DNA of 64,000 bases from the NCBI GenBank assembly GCA_029570205.1, contig JAKQSI010000070.1:57263-121262 (forward strand). The letters run 5' to 3'. The notes under the pieces are model-generated. The model was not told the origin of the DNA. It was given only the letters and a program-made list of their open reading frames with translations, and ran no database searches. The position numbers were made by a program, and so were the translations under genes. Shown here in pieces: positions 17,977 to 26,865 of the stretch (the stretch's first letter is position 1; each line of letters begins with the position of its first letter). This DNA is from Candidatus Omnitrophota bacterium. GTDB taxonomy: Bacteria; Hinthialibacterota; Hinthialibacteria; Hinthialibacterales; JAKPRU01.

Positions 17977-19359
17977 TCAACTCAGATAGGATAGTACCTT
18001 CAGGGCGGTTTTTTTGCCGTTGCGGATACAGTCGTTCACCGATACGCCATCAATATAATTTCCGGTAAGGAACAACCCCGGAATCTGCGCGCAAGCGTCA
18101 AACAGATTCCGCGTATTGTTGACATGGCCCAGGGGATACTGTGGGATGGCGCGGGGGTAACGAAATATCTTCTCTGATGTAAATGGGGCTTGCGCGCCGA
18201 CTATCGTATGCAGGTCGGCTATCACCTGCGCGCGAAGATCGGTATCGGAAAGATCATACGCTCCGGGATCAAGGCCGCCGCCGACATAAATAATAAAACA
18301 GTGGTAGTCAACCGGCGCGCGATGACTGAAAATACTCGAACTCCAGATTGTGCCCAATATCCGCGGGCCTTGCTTACGCGGAACCAGGTAGCCGAATCCG
18401 TCACAGGGGTGTTGGACCCGGCTCTTCGGAGTCCCCAGGCCGTAAACGGATAATCGGTTATAGGGCAGCGCCTCCAGAGCGCCACAGACTTGTGGGAGAT
18501 ATGGGCGAAGCAATTCGGGCAATGCGTAGCCGGGGACCGCAAGGACTAAAGCGTCGAATCGAGCGGGGATTTCCCCGGATTCCGCCGTCCGAACTCCGAA
18601 TACTTTGTCGCCGAAAAAGAATTCCTTTACGGTTGCACCAAAATGGAGGCGATTGGGAAAGCGTTCGGTGATTTTCTCAGGCAGGGATCCCAGTCCGTCA
18701 CGGAAGGAGCAGAGATTTCTGGAGCGTTGCTTTTCGCTCTGTTGCGAAGGACCTTTCTTCTTGTTCCCGCCCACAATCCTGCGAACACCGCCGACCAGGA
18801 TACTGCCGTACTGACGTTCGAGGTCGTACAGCGCTGGAAAAATTGCCTGCAAACTGAGCTGTTCGGGGTCTCCCGCATACACGCCGGAGACAAACGGCGT
18901 GACAACATGATCCAATAATTCCTCGCCGAATCGGCGTCGAATAAATGCAGCAATGCTCTCATCCTCCGGCGAGCGATTGCCTTGAATGAACGGCTCTTTC
19001 AGGATACGCCATTTAGCGGATTGAGAAAGAATGCTCGTACTAATCAACCCGATGGGACCTGTCGGGACCTCATGGAGACGCCCGTTCAGAAATATGTAAC
19101 GGGACTTTGTGCGAAGCGGCTGTTTTTCGAGTTCCCCGGTTATCCCAAGCGAGTCACATAATTCAAGGGTCGCCGGGGTATTGTCCAATAAAGAGTTCGG
19201 CCCGGCTTCAAACAGAAATTCGTTTTCACGGACGCTGTGAATCGAGCCTCCAACGCGGTCGGATTGTTCGAATATCGTCACATCATGCCCGGCCTGTGCG
19301 ATCCAGTGGGCCGCGCCAAGTCCTGAAATACCGGCTCCAATGACAGCGATGCGTTTCAT
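17977..19359 (-). CDS. hemY: protoporphyrinogen/coproporphyrinogen oxidase, HemY type
   Basis: 460-residue FAD flavoprotein that aromatises the porphyrinogen before metal insertion. The N-terminal dinucleotide-binding motif is [20 protein letters not shown], followed by the [13 protein letters not shown] sugar-binding segment and [12 protein letters not shown], as in HemY/PPOX. The C-terminal [17 protein letters not shown] closes the FAD site. ATG 19359 overlaps the hemN stop as ATGA, which decides the start; the open frame upstream overlaps hemN. HemY enzymes use oxygen, whereas the neighbouring HemN is oxygen-independent, so the operon mixes the two chemistries. Confidence 0.9.
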   Translation of the reverse strand: MKRIAVIGAGISGLGAAHWIAQAGHDVTIFEQSDRVGGSIHSVRENEFLFEAGPNSLLDNTPATLELCDSLGITGELEKQPLRTKSRYIFLNGRLHEVPTGPIGLISTSILSQSAKWRILKEPFIQGNRSPEDESIAAFIRRRFGEELLDHVVTPFVSGVYAGDPEQLSLQAIFPALYDLERQYGSILVGGVRRIVGGNKKKGPSQQSEKQRSRNLCSFRDGLGSLPEKITERFPNRLHFGATVKEFFFGDKVFGVRTAESGEIPARFDALVLAVPGYALPELLRPYLPQVCGALEALPYNRLSVYGLGTPKSRVQHPCDGFGYLVPRKQGPRILGTIWSSSIFSHRAPVDYHCFIIYVGGGLDPGAYDLSDTDLRAQVIADLHTIVGAQAPFTSEKIFRYPRAIPQYPLGHVNNTRNLFDACAQIPGLFLTGNYIDGVSVNDCIRNGKKTALKVLSYLS

Positions 19360-20765
19360 AGTGTTTGCGAGTACGTGGGCCTTTCTTTTCTTTCGGGGCG
19401 TGTCCGGGTCAAGTATGTGTCGAATGTCATGGCGATCGGACGGACAAGAATCTGACCCAGCGCGGTTACTCGAATGTCGTTCCCGTAATCGCGCTCCAGC
19501 AGTCCATCTTGAATATAGGGAGCGAGAAGGGGAATTTCCTTGTGAAAATAAGTCAGGAAGTCCTGATTCCAGGTTTGGCGGAATCGCGTAAAATCGACAT
19601 GCAGATTGCACATCAGTTCCATGATAACCCAACGACGGATGCGATCATCGATTGTAAGTTCGATTCCGCGCTCAACGGGAAGAATCCGCTCGTTTAATCG
19701 TTGTTCGTATTGTTTCAGATTCTTTGTATTTTGCACATAGAGGGCGGGAAGGCTGCTGATGGCGGAAACGCCGAACGCATAGAGGTCCGTACCGGCTCGT
19801 GTAGTGAATCCCATAAAATTGCGCTGCAAGGTTCCCTGACGCTGAGCCGTCGCGAGCTCGTCGTTTTCTTTTGAAAAATGATCCAGGCCGATATAGACAT
19901 AGCCATTCTGCGTAAATCGTTCGATCGCGGAACGAAGGATCGCGAAGCGTTCCTCGCTGGACGGAAGAGTACCGGGATCGATCCGCCGCTGATAGGGCAT
20001 TGTGGAGGGCAGATAACCGTAGGTGTAACACGCAATGCGATCCGGCGCAATGCGGATGATCTCGGAAAGTGTGGGGTCAAATGACTGTGCGGTCTGGTGA
20101 GGCAGGCCGCAAACAAGGTCGATATTGATGCTGTCGAAGCCGATTTGTCGGCAGAGACGGACAAAGTCGGCTGTCTGCTCCACAGTCTGGATGCGTCCGA
20201 TGGCTTCCTGTACCTGTAGCGAGAAATCCTGGACGCCGAAGGAAATTCGGTTGAAACCGAATTCGCGCAGGACGTGGAGATGTTCCTCCGTAGTAACTCT
20301 TACATCTACCTCAATGGATCGTTCGGCATCGGGCGCAATGGAAAATCGTTTTCCAATGTCAACAAATAATTTCTGTAGCTGTGACGGTGTCAAATGTGTG
20401 GGAGTCCCGCCGCCGAGATGTAACTGAATGACCGTGCGGTCGGGACGGAAGAGGGGGGCAATCAAATCCATTTCCATGGCGAGGAGATCGACATAGCGTC
20501 CCGTTACTTCGTGCCTCGGTGTGACAATAACATTGCAGCCGCAGTAGTAGCAGCGTTTCGGACAGAATGGGAGATGAAAGTACAGGGAAAGAGGAGCCGG
20601 GGACCGGACGCGGTTCGTTTCGGCTATCTGTCGCCGATAGATCTCCGGGCCGACGGATTCGGTCCATTCGGGAGCCGTGGGATAGCTGGTATATCGTGGC
20701 CCGCGCAATGTGTATTTGCGGATGAGATCGGTATGGACATCGGAGAATGTAACAGGATCAGCCAT
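19356..20765 (-). CDS. hemN: oxygen-independent coproporphyrinogen III dehydrogenase
   Basis: 469-residue radical-SAM enzyme. The cluster motif [12 protein letters not shown] has the CxxxCxxCxC pattern of HemN rather than of the HemW-like proteins, and [10 protein letters not shown] at the N-terminus and [15 protein letters not shown] further on are HemN signatures. It decarboxylates two propionates to give protoporphyrinogen IX. ATG 20765 overlaps the end of hemE by 8 nt (ATGGCTGA), and its stop overlaps the hemY start as ATGA. An upstream in-frame extension to 20879 lies inside hemE and is rejected. Confidence 0.93.
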   Translation of the reverse strand: MADPVTFSDVHTDLIRKYTLRGPRYTSYPTAPEWTESVGPEIYRRQIAETNRVRSPAPLSLYFHLPFCPKRCYYCGCNVIVTPRHEVTGRYVDLLAMEMDLIAPLFRPDRTVIQLHLGGGTPTHLTPSQLQKLFVDIGKRFSIAPDAERSIEVDVRVTTEEHLHVLREFGFNRISFGVQDFSLQVQEAIGRIQTVEQTADFVRLCRQIGFDSINIDLVCGLPHQTAQSFDPTLSEIIRIAPDRIACYTYGYLPSTMPYQRRIDPGTLPSSEERFAILRSAIERFTQNGYVYIGLDHFSKENDELATAQRQGTLQRNFMGFTTRAGTDLYAFGVSAISSLPALYVQNTKNLKQYEQRLNERILPVERGIELTIDDRIRRWVIMELMCNLHVDFTRFRQTWNQDFLTYFHKEIPLLAPYIQDGLLERDYGNDIRVTALGQILVRPIAMTFDTYLTRTRPERKERPTYSQTL

Positions 20766-21798
20766 ATCTGTAGTTTCGAACCGTTTCGACAAATGCGTGG
20801 ACACTCTCAACGCGGGTGTTCGGGAGAATCCCGTGTCCCAGGTTCGCGATGTGGCCGGTGCATCGGCTAAACTCGACAATCATCCTTCGGGTAAGATCGG
20901 CTACCGTTTCCGGGGGCGCAAACAGAGCGCAGGGATCAAGATTGCCCTGTACGGCACACCGGCCGCGCAGGGCGTCGTACGCATCGCGAAGGTTCGTGCG
21001 CCAATCCACGCTCAGAACGTCAATGTGGGACTCGGCTATAACCGGAAGGTACGGGGCGCAGCCGTTTACATACAGGATGACCGGTCGGCCTTCTTTCCGA
21101 ACAGCCTCCGCGATAAGTTTCTGATAAGGCAGGGCGAATTCGCGGTAGTCGGAGAAGGTCAATATCCCGGCCCAGGTATCAAACACCTGAACGATATCCG
21201 CACCCGCGTCGATTTGAATCCGGATATAACCGAGGACGGTTTCCGTGATGATTTCCAGGACGCGTTTGAGCAGATTCGGGTTTTGAAAGCGGAGGTCCTT
21301 AATCCGGATAAAGTTCTTGCTCATGCTTCCTTCCACCGCGTAGGCAGCCATGGTGAAGGGCGCGCCGATGAAACCCAGGATGGGAACATCGGGACCGGCC
21401 TGCGCCCGGATTCGCCGGATGGTGTCAAATACGGGCGGGGCCTCGTCGAATGTGGCCTTGTGGATGTCGGCGAGAATCTCCTCGGAGCGTAACGGCGGTT
21501 GGACCTCGGGTCCGGTCTCGGTAAACAGCACGGAGAATCCCATGTTTTCCAGCGGGATCAGAATATCATTGAACACGATGATCCCGTCCACATCGAAAAT
21601 CCTGCAAGGTTGAAGGGAGACCTCTGCGGCGAGATCCGGTGTTCTGCAGAGGTCGCTGAATGAATGATGCTGTTTGATCGCCCGGTACTCCGGAAGATAC
21701 CGTCCGGCCTGGCGCATGAGCCATACAGGGGGACGGTCTACCGGCTCTCGGCGAATCGCCCGCAGAAAACGTTCTCGTTTGGTCAGGGATGTCAGCAC
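20758..21798 (-). CDS. hemE: uroporphyrinogen decarboxylase
   Basis: 346 residues from GTG 21798. True HemE by PPVWLMRQAGRYLPEYR near the N-terminus, FDVDGIIVFNDILIPL, and GFIGAPFTMAAYAVEG; the C-terminus keeps NLGHGILPNT. It converts uroporphyrinogen III to coproporphyrinogen III. GTG 21798 has AAGAGAG 8 nt upstream. The frame is open to another GTG at 21894, but the intervening codons overlap a degraded CCCTCTCC-type repeat. It is the first gene of the heme run and is followed by hemN with an 8-nt overlap. Confidence 0.93.
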   Translation of the reverse strand: MLTSLTKRERFLRAIRREPVDRPPVWLMRQAGRYLPEYRAIKQHHSFSDLCRTPDLAAEVSLQPCRIFDVDGIIVFNDILIPLENMGFSVLFTETGPEVQPPLRSEEILADIHKATFDEAPPVFDTIRRIRAQAGPDVPILGFIGAPFTMAAYAVEGSMSKNFIRIKDLRFQNPNLLKRVLEIITETVLGYIRIQIDAGADIVQVFDTWAGILTFSDYREFALPYQKLIAEAVRKEGRPVILYVNGCAPYLPVIAESHIDVLSVDWRTNLRDAYDALRGRCAVQGNLDPCALFAPPETVADLTRRMIVEFSRCTGHIANLGHGILPNTRVESVHAFVETVRNYRYG

Positions 21799-21811
21799 AG
21801 GAACGACTCTC

Positions 21812-21857
21812 TTGTTCTCCCTCTCCAGTCGGCAGAGAGGATCGGGGTGATGGGGGA
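21812..21857. repeat. degraded CCCTCTCC/GGGGTGA-type repeat before hemE
   Basis: CCCTCTCCAG...AGAGAGGATCGGGGTGATGGGGG, a diverged member of the dispersed family. It lies in the leader of hemE and explains the nonconserved N-terminal extension in that frame. Confidence 0.5.
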
Positions 21858-21898
21858 TGGACCCTCCGAATTCACATTTCCAGCCTATTGACACAGGT

Positions 21899-22300
21899 TA
21901 CCATTTTCGCGGCCTTTTCAACAGATTTCCGCAATCCGGGGGCGACGGAAGAAATGTCCCGCCCTCCCCTGGCGAAATGCACGGGAGGCTACCGGGGTTC
22001 CGAGACGCGGCAGAATACGACGAAGCGCGGCGCCGGGCGCTGAAAGTTACTCCGTGGAGTGATCGAAGCCGCATGGACAACAACGAGAAAAACCGGTGGA
22101 CCGATTCGCCGGTATATCGCGACCACGACGTGGTTGGGGATTGCAAAGGACGTTTCTGGCAACCACACCGGGTTGCACTTACACGGGGATATCTCCCTGG
22201 CCTGCTTCTACGGGACAGACCCACGTGCCTGCCTTCATCGCCTTCTCCCTCTCCTCCCGTTGCAGTCAGAGCAAGAAAAGGGGCCGGCGATGCGAGGAAA
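21899..22300. other. spacer with no recognised gene
   Basis: About 400 bp between hemE and the 3' end of mltG. Open frames of 154 and 184 codons exist on the two strands, but they overlap each other, lack ribosome sites and match no family I recognise. A CCTTCTCCCTCTCC fragment near 22245 belongs to the dispersed repeat family. The hemE promoter should lie at the left end; no convincing -35/-10 pair was found. Confidence 0.4.
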
Positions 22301-23365
22301 TCAGGGGACCGGCTGCCCCTGACCGGCCTGAACGCGCTGACGCATGGCGTTGTGCTCCTCAAGGGTCCTCGAAAACTCCGTCTTTCCGTCGCCCGTCGCC
22401 ATGAAGTATAAATAATCGGTTTTCGCGGGAGCCATCGCCGCGGACAGTGAGGCCCGACCGGGATTGCAGATCGGCCCCGGAGGCAACCCCTTATTCAGGA
22501 ATGTGTTGTAAGGGTCTTCGATCAGTTTGTCTTCCGGCGTGAGAGGACGAGTCCAGTCACCGAGGATATAGTGAATGGTCGCGTCCGATTGAAGCGGCAT
22601 TCCCTGTTTAAGCCGATTGCGAAACACGGACGCCACGAGGGGCCGATCCTCATCGCGTTTAGCCTCCCGTTCCACCAGGGAAGCCAACGTAACCATGGCG
22701 GGAACGCTGCCATCCTCTTCCAGAAGCCACCACCGTTCCGTCTCCGGAACTTGTTCGAGCAGTTCGTTATATACCTGGTTGAACCGTCGCATCAATCGGT
22801 CGCGGACCCGCTCCGGTTCGGCATTCTTTTCCATGAAATAGGTGTCGGGGAACAGAAATCCCTCGGAACCGGGAGCGGTAGCCCGCCTGCCGGATTTCAA
22901 TCCGGTATCCTGGTAAACCTCACCGTAACCGGCTACCCGAAGGAAATCCGCTGCCTTGCAAATCTGGTTTTCTTCCAGGATCTGCGCGACCTGGTTGATG
23001 GTGATTCCTTCGGGCAATACAAAACGATGTAGATAAATATCCCCTCGGCCGATCATTTCCACGATCTCAAGCGGACTGGATGCGCCGCTGATCCGGTATT
23101 CCCCGGCCTTGAGCGATCCCCCGAATCCCTGTAAATCGGCCATAATCAGAAAGAATGTCGTGTCTTTCAAAACCCCCTTGTCTTTGAGGAGATCGGCAAT
23201 CTGCTCGGCAGACATGCCTTTCTCGATGTCGATCAGGAATTCCTGCTCCGCCGTGCCCCAGGGGCGGTTCCACTCGCTCCAATAACTATAAATGACTGTA
23301 CCGACGATTCCGATCACGACAAGTCCGATCACTAAGCACAGGATCAAAATGGTCTTTCCGGACAT
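22301..23365 (-). CDS. mltG: endolytic peptidoglycan transglycosylase MltG
   Basis: 354 residues. One N-terminal membrane helix (ILILCLVIGLVVIGIVGTVI, about 5-25) places the catalytic part outside the cytoplasmic membrane. A LysM-like region (IEKGMSAEQIADLLKDKGVL) precedes the YceG fold. The catalytic glutamate is in LASLVEREAKRDEDRPL, and VFRNRLKQGMPLQSDATIHY and GLPPGPICNPG are conserved MltG motifs. MltG cuts nascent glycan strands and sets their length. ATG 23365 follows AAGGGGG. It is not obviously in an operon; the membrane glycosyltransferase gene upstream ends 170 bp away. Confidence 0.92.
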   Translation of the reverse strand: MSGKTILILCLVIGLVVIGIVGTVIYSYWSEWNRPWGTAEQEFLIDIEKGMSAEQIADLLKDKGVLKDTTFFLIMADLQGFGGSLKAGEYRISGASSPLEIVEMIGRGDIYLHRFVLPEGITINQVAQILEENQICKAADFLRVAGYGEVYQDTGLKSGRRATAPGSEGFLFPDTYFMEKNAEPERVRDRLMRRFNQVYNELLEQVPETERWWLLEEDGSVPAMVTLASLVEREAKRDEDRPLVASVFRNRLKQGMPLQSDATIHYILGDWTRPLTPEDKLIEDPYNTFLNKGLPPGPICNPGRASLSAAMAPAKTDYLYFMATGDGKTEFSRTLEEHNAMRQRVQAGQGQPVP

Positions 23366-23535
23366 AACGACCCCCTTTTCCGTTGGGAATTGTCCTTTTG
23401 AGGAGAGCAGAACGATTCTCGCGGGGAGATGGTATCGGTCTGTCTCGCCTGCTCTCGATTTGTGGTCAAGATTCTACCATACATTATCCCCGTAGTGGAG
23501 CGAAATGGAACCGGATTCTCGATTCCTCCAGACAA

Positions 23536-25089
23536 TCATTCAAATCGATACACAGCATATCGGTCGCCGAAGGCCCGGTCCGTCTCGAACAGGAATCGGA
23601 ATCCGCTGTCCGGTTCGTCCGGGCGGATGTGCAGATATAAATCGTCCCAGGTCGGATGGACAACCAGAAACCCGCTCCCTTTGTTGTGAATCCAATCCCG
23701 GATATCTATTCCGCCGGTCTGACGAAGTCTCGACATGGCGGGATCGGTTAATCCCACCAGGTCTGCAACCGGCATCTCCGTGAAATATCCGAGGACGCCG
23801 ACATCATGCGCCGCGACAATGTCGCCGGGTTTCGAGAGGCTGTTAAGCCGTTTCGCCAGCGGGATCAGGACGTTTCCGACGGATCGCACACAGTCTGCAT
23901 AAACCGTCCGGCTTCCGATGTAAGTCATAACGGACCCGAACAACAGGGAGATCATCAAGAGGGTCAGCGCGGCCCGGCGCATCCGGAGACTGTGCATTCC
24001 GAAACGGATCGAGTCGATTCCCCACGCAACAGCCAGAAAAATCCACGGAAGCAGAATGTGCTGATACCGAAAATCCAAATGCGCCGTCGATGACGGCAGG
24101 CAGGCAATGTACGCACCATAATAAAGCAAGAAAAACGCTGTGAGCGACATAAAAAAACCTTGAGGAAGCCGTGCTTTCCGCACGGCACATTCCGGACCCC
24201 GACAGGCAGTGAACCGCAGAATCATCGCAACAAACGGAATCGCCAGGTACCATCGGAGGAAGTAAGCGAACAATGCCACCCCGTCAAAACCAACTTGCAG
24301 TTTCTCCCACACCGGCCACTGATATTCACCGTAAAACATCATCTTGACACGCCAGGAGGGGATTTCCTGTGACAGGAGGTCCCCCGCCAGGATCCGGAGA
24401 GGCGCCAGTATCAACGCTGCCGGGATGAGAGAATCCTTCCAGCCAAAAGGCTCTTGCTTCTTCCATGAAAACAAAAGCGCCGGGAACAAAGCGACGACAA
24501 GCAAGACCCCCTCCGGGCGGCAGAAACAGAGAAGCCATGCTGTGAGAACAATCCACAGCTTGTTGCGCAGATCAGGGACCTGTATGGCAATTCGGAGAAA
24601 TGCCACCGAAAGAAAATGAAACAAGCTGGTTTCCAGACCGTTCAGGCTGTCCTCGACGAGAAATCCACAGGTTGCCGCAGCGGACACGGAGGCCACAGTG
24701 AACATCAGCCCGAAGCCCAAGTCCCTCAATAGAAAGAAAAGGAAAACAAGAAAAAGGCTGTGAAAAAGACACCCCAGGAAGCGTGCCGATGTCACCGGAT
24801 CGGGAAGGACCTGCCGAACTGAGGCCAGCAGAAAGACATGCAGCGGGCTGGTTGCGCCCTGTGAGGGAGTCTCACCGTTGTATGTGAACATGCCGGTGCG
24901 GAACAGGTTTCGGGCATATTGCTGGGCGATGTAGGAATCATCGAACGGGAGTTGCGGGTACGGCAGCGCCGTAGCATATCCCCACCAGGCCAGACAGAAC
25001 AGCGCCAGGGGCGCCGCCGCCCAGAACAACGACGCGCGATTCTTCCCCTCTGCTGAGAAGGGTTCCTGTGCAGGATCTGCTGTCATCAT
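23536..25089 (-). CDS. GT-C-type integral membrane glycosyltransferase
   Basis: 517 residues with about ten hydrophobic segments. The first extracytoplasmic loop carries FDDSYIAQQYARNL and GATSPLHVFLLA, and NGLETSLFHFLSV follows. This arrangement of acidic pair, downstream TSPL and GLET motif is found in GT-C fold, lipid-phosphate-sugar-dependent glycosyltransferases, including the arabinosyl/mannosyl type. The C-terminal soluble part contains DIVAAHDVGVLGYFTEMPV and LVGLTDPAMSR, also seen in this family. It is likely to glycosylate an envelope polymer or lipid; donor and acceptor are unknown. Two consecutive ATGs (25089, 25086) begin the protein and the ribosome site is poor. Confidence 0.75.
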   Translation of the reverse strand: MMTADPAQEPFSAEGKNRASLFWAAAPLALFCLAWWGYATALPYPQLPFDDSYIAQQYARNLFRTGMFTYNGETPSQGATSPLHVFLLASVRQVLPDPVTSARFLGCLFHSLFLVFLFFLLRDLGFGLMFTVASVSAAATCGFLVEDSLNGLETSLFHFLSVAFLRIAIQVPDLRNKLWIVLTAWLLCFCRPEGVLLVVALFPALLFSWKKQEPFGWKDSLIPAALILAPLRILAGDLLSQEIPSWRVKMMFYGEYQWPVWEKLQVGFDGVALFAYFLRWYLAIPFVAMILRFTACRGPECAVRKARLPQGFFMSLTAFFLLYYGAYIACLPSSTAHLDFRYQHILLPWIFLAVAWGIDSIRFGMHSLRMRRAALTLLMISLLFGSVMTYIGSRTVYADCVRSVGNVLIPLAKRLNSLSKPGDIVAAHDVGVLGYFTEMPVADLVGLTDPAMSRLRQTGGIDIRDWIHNKGSGFLVVHPTWDDLYLHIRPDEPDSGFRFLFETDRAFGDRYAVYRFE

Positions 25090-25135
25090 GATCGAAAGCA
25101 GTATGTCACAAAATCATAAGTCTCCTAAGAATGCT

Positions 25136-25260
25136 TGCCCTTCGACAGGCAGAAACGCCTGTCCCACCAGTAGGTCAGGCGTCTCTGCCTGACAAAGAAA
25201 GGCTTTCTTCACCCCATCACCGGCCCTGCCGGAGCGAGGCTCGCGATGACGGGATGGGCA
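25136..25260. repeat. single copy of the GGCGTCTCTGCC hairpin repeat plus GATGACGG repeat
   Basis: TCGACAGGCAGAAACGCCTGTCCCACC, then AGTAGGTCAGGCGTCTCTGCCTGACAA, the same unit that is tandemly repeated at 63.6-64.0 kb, including its flanking CGACAGGC and CCCACCAGTAGG. Adjacent is GGAGCGAGGCTCGCGATGACGGG, related to the repeat at 8.8 kb. The block fills most of the 290-bp space between two divergent genes. Confidence 0.8.
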
Positions 25261-25379
25261 CGGGGCTCGGTAGCCTCTGCTTTTCTTCAATCCCCAATCC
25301 GCAGTTCTTTCGTGACTTTTCACACGGTAGAACGTAGACTTTTCTGTTCACCACCCATCCTCGTTCGGGGGGAAATCGA

Positions 25380-25979
25380 ATGGATATCAGCCTATTGGCC
25401 GGGCCGATCATTGGAGCGTTTATCGGCTGGGTGACCAACCGGATTGCGCTGTGGATGCTGTTTCATCCGTACCATGCGTGGGGACCTTCGTGGTTCTCAT
25501 GGCAGGGGCTTATTCCAAGCCGGAAAAGCGATCTGGCACAGGCCATTGCACGCACTATAACCGAGAAGATTCTTACCAAAGAGGACCTGAACGGCATGTT
25601 GAAAGACATCAACTTGCGAGCGTATCTGCGGGAGATCACGGATGCCATGGTGGAACGCCATTTGACCGGAACGATTCGGGGCTATTCGTTGATCCCGGCG
25701 CCCGTGCGTGAGCGTCTGGTGGGGATAGTTCAGGAGCTTGTGGCAGAACGTCTGCCGGAGCGGATCGATGATCTTTCGCCGGGCCTTGCCGATCGGCTGA
25801 TCCATGACATGGCAATCGGCGAGCATTTGCGGAATCGGATTGCAAATTGGCCGGTGGAGGATGTTGAGCATGTGACCCGATCCGTCGCGGGGCGCGAAAT
25901 GCGCGGCATTGAGATGGCCGGCGCGGTTCTGGGATTCCTGGTGGGGATTATTCAAACCGTGGCGCTTTTCTTTCAATGA
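25380..25979 (+). CDS. DUF445-family membrane protein
   Basis: 199 residues. The N-terminal helix GPIIGAFIGWVTNRIALWML followed by FHP is the DUF445 signature (GxxTNxxAxxMLF.P), and a second hydrophobic helix closes the C-terminus (AGAVLGFLVGIIQTVALFF). The family function is unknown; related B. subtilis YheB/YtfJ-region proteins are membrane-associated. GGGGGGAA lies before ATG 25380. The gene is convergent with rph, and the two coding regions overlap by 32 bp at their 3' ends. Confidence 0.85.
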   Translation: MDISLLAGPIIGAFIGWVTNRIALWMLFHPYHAWGPSWFSWQGLIPSRKSDLAQAIARTITEKILTKEDLNGMLKDINLRAYLREITDAMVERHLTGTIRGYSLIPAPVRERLVGIVQELVAERLPERIDDLSPGLADRLIHDMAIGEHLRNRIANWPVEDVEHVTRSVAGREMRGIEMAGAVLGFLVGIIQTVALFFQ

Positions 25980-26697
25980 CTACCTCCGCAAGTGCGGCAC
26001 GCTGAATCTCGAATAAACGCCGGATCCCCTGCTTCCCCAGTGCAAGAACCTGGTCGATCTGTCCCTGGTCGAAAGCCCCATGCTCGGCGGTTCCCTGGAA
26101 CTCGACAAAGGAACCGTTTTCTTTCATGACAATATTGAAATCCGCCGCAGCAAGATGATCCTCACTGTAATCCAGGTCCAGCAGAAGCCCCTCCGGGGTC
26201 AGTCCGATGCTGATGGCAGCAACGAGTTCGCGCAACGGCATGACCTTCAGAACATCCTTTCGCTGCATGGTAAGAAAAGCATCGTGCAGGGCAATCACGC
26301 CGCCGGTGATCGCAGCGGTGTGTGTGCCGCCATCCGCCTGAATGACATCGCAATCCACGGTGACCGTGCGTTCCCCAAGCGCGGAGAGATCGGTTACGCT
26401 GCGCAGGGATCGACCGATCAGGCGCTGAATCTCCTTGCTGCGCCCGCCCTGAATATGATCGCGCGATACGCGGGACGGAGTGGAGTTCGGCATCATGCAG
26501 TATTCGGCGGTAACCCAGCCTTTCCCTGAACCGGCAAGAAACAACGGGACCTCATCCGAAACCGAAGCGCTACACAAAACTCTGGTTCGCCCCATCTGGA
26601 TGAGGCACGACCCCGCCGCAAAATCCAGGTAATTCCGTCGGATCGATACTTGCCGAAGTTCATCCCATTTCCGACCGCTCTCTCGCTGTGGCCTCAT
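25948..26697 (-). CDS. rph: ribonuclease PH
   Basis: 249 residues, a phosphorolytic 3'-5' exoribonuclease that trims tRNA 3' ends. Near-complete family conservation: the N-terminal MRPQRESGRKWDELR, GSGKGWVTAEYCMMPNST, RSKEIQRLIGRSLRS and the phosphate-site DGGTHTAAITGGVIAL. GGAGGAGCGCC directly before ATG 26697 decides the start over ATG 26724. The 3' end overlaps the convergent DUF445 gene by 32 bp, and the 5' end faces the divergent sigma-54 activator. Confidence 0.97.
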   Translation of the reverse strand: MRPQRESGRKWDELRQVSIRRNYLDFAAGSCLIQMGRTRVLCSASVSDEVPLFLAGSGKGWVTAEYCMMPNSTPSRVSRDHIQGGRSKEIQRLIGRSLRSVTDLSALGERTVTVDCDVIQADGGTHTAAITGGVIALHDAFLTMQRKDVLKVMPLRELVAAISIGLTPEGLLLDLDYSEDHLAAADFNIVMKENGSFVEFQGTAEHGAFDQGQIDQVLALGKQGIRRLFEIQRAALAEVVIERKAPRFE

Positions 26698-26865
26698 GGC
26701 GCTCCTCCATGAATGAATCTGCAATGCCTTATCTTACATTGCCCCCTTGGCGCTAAAGAGTGTCGCATAGGGCGGCACGGACAATCTTGCCGGGAAATTC
26801 CCGCCATTTTGCTTGTGCTTTTAATGGAATGAAATAAACTGTTTCCGGTTAATGAAAGCACGATC

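Noticed and set aside
21857-22411. 184-codon plus-strand frame between hemE and mltG
   Set aside because: Overlaps the mltG end and a dispersed repeat, no ribosome site, no recognisable family.
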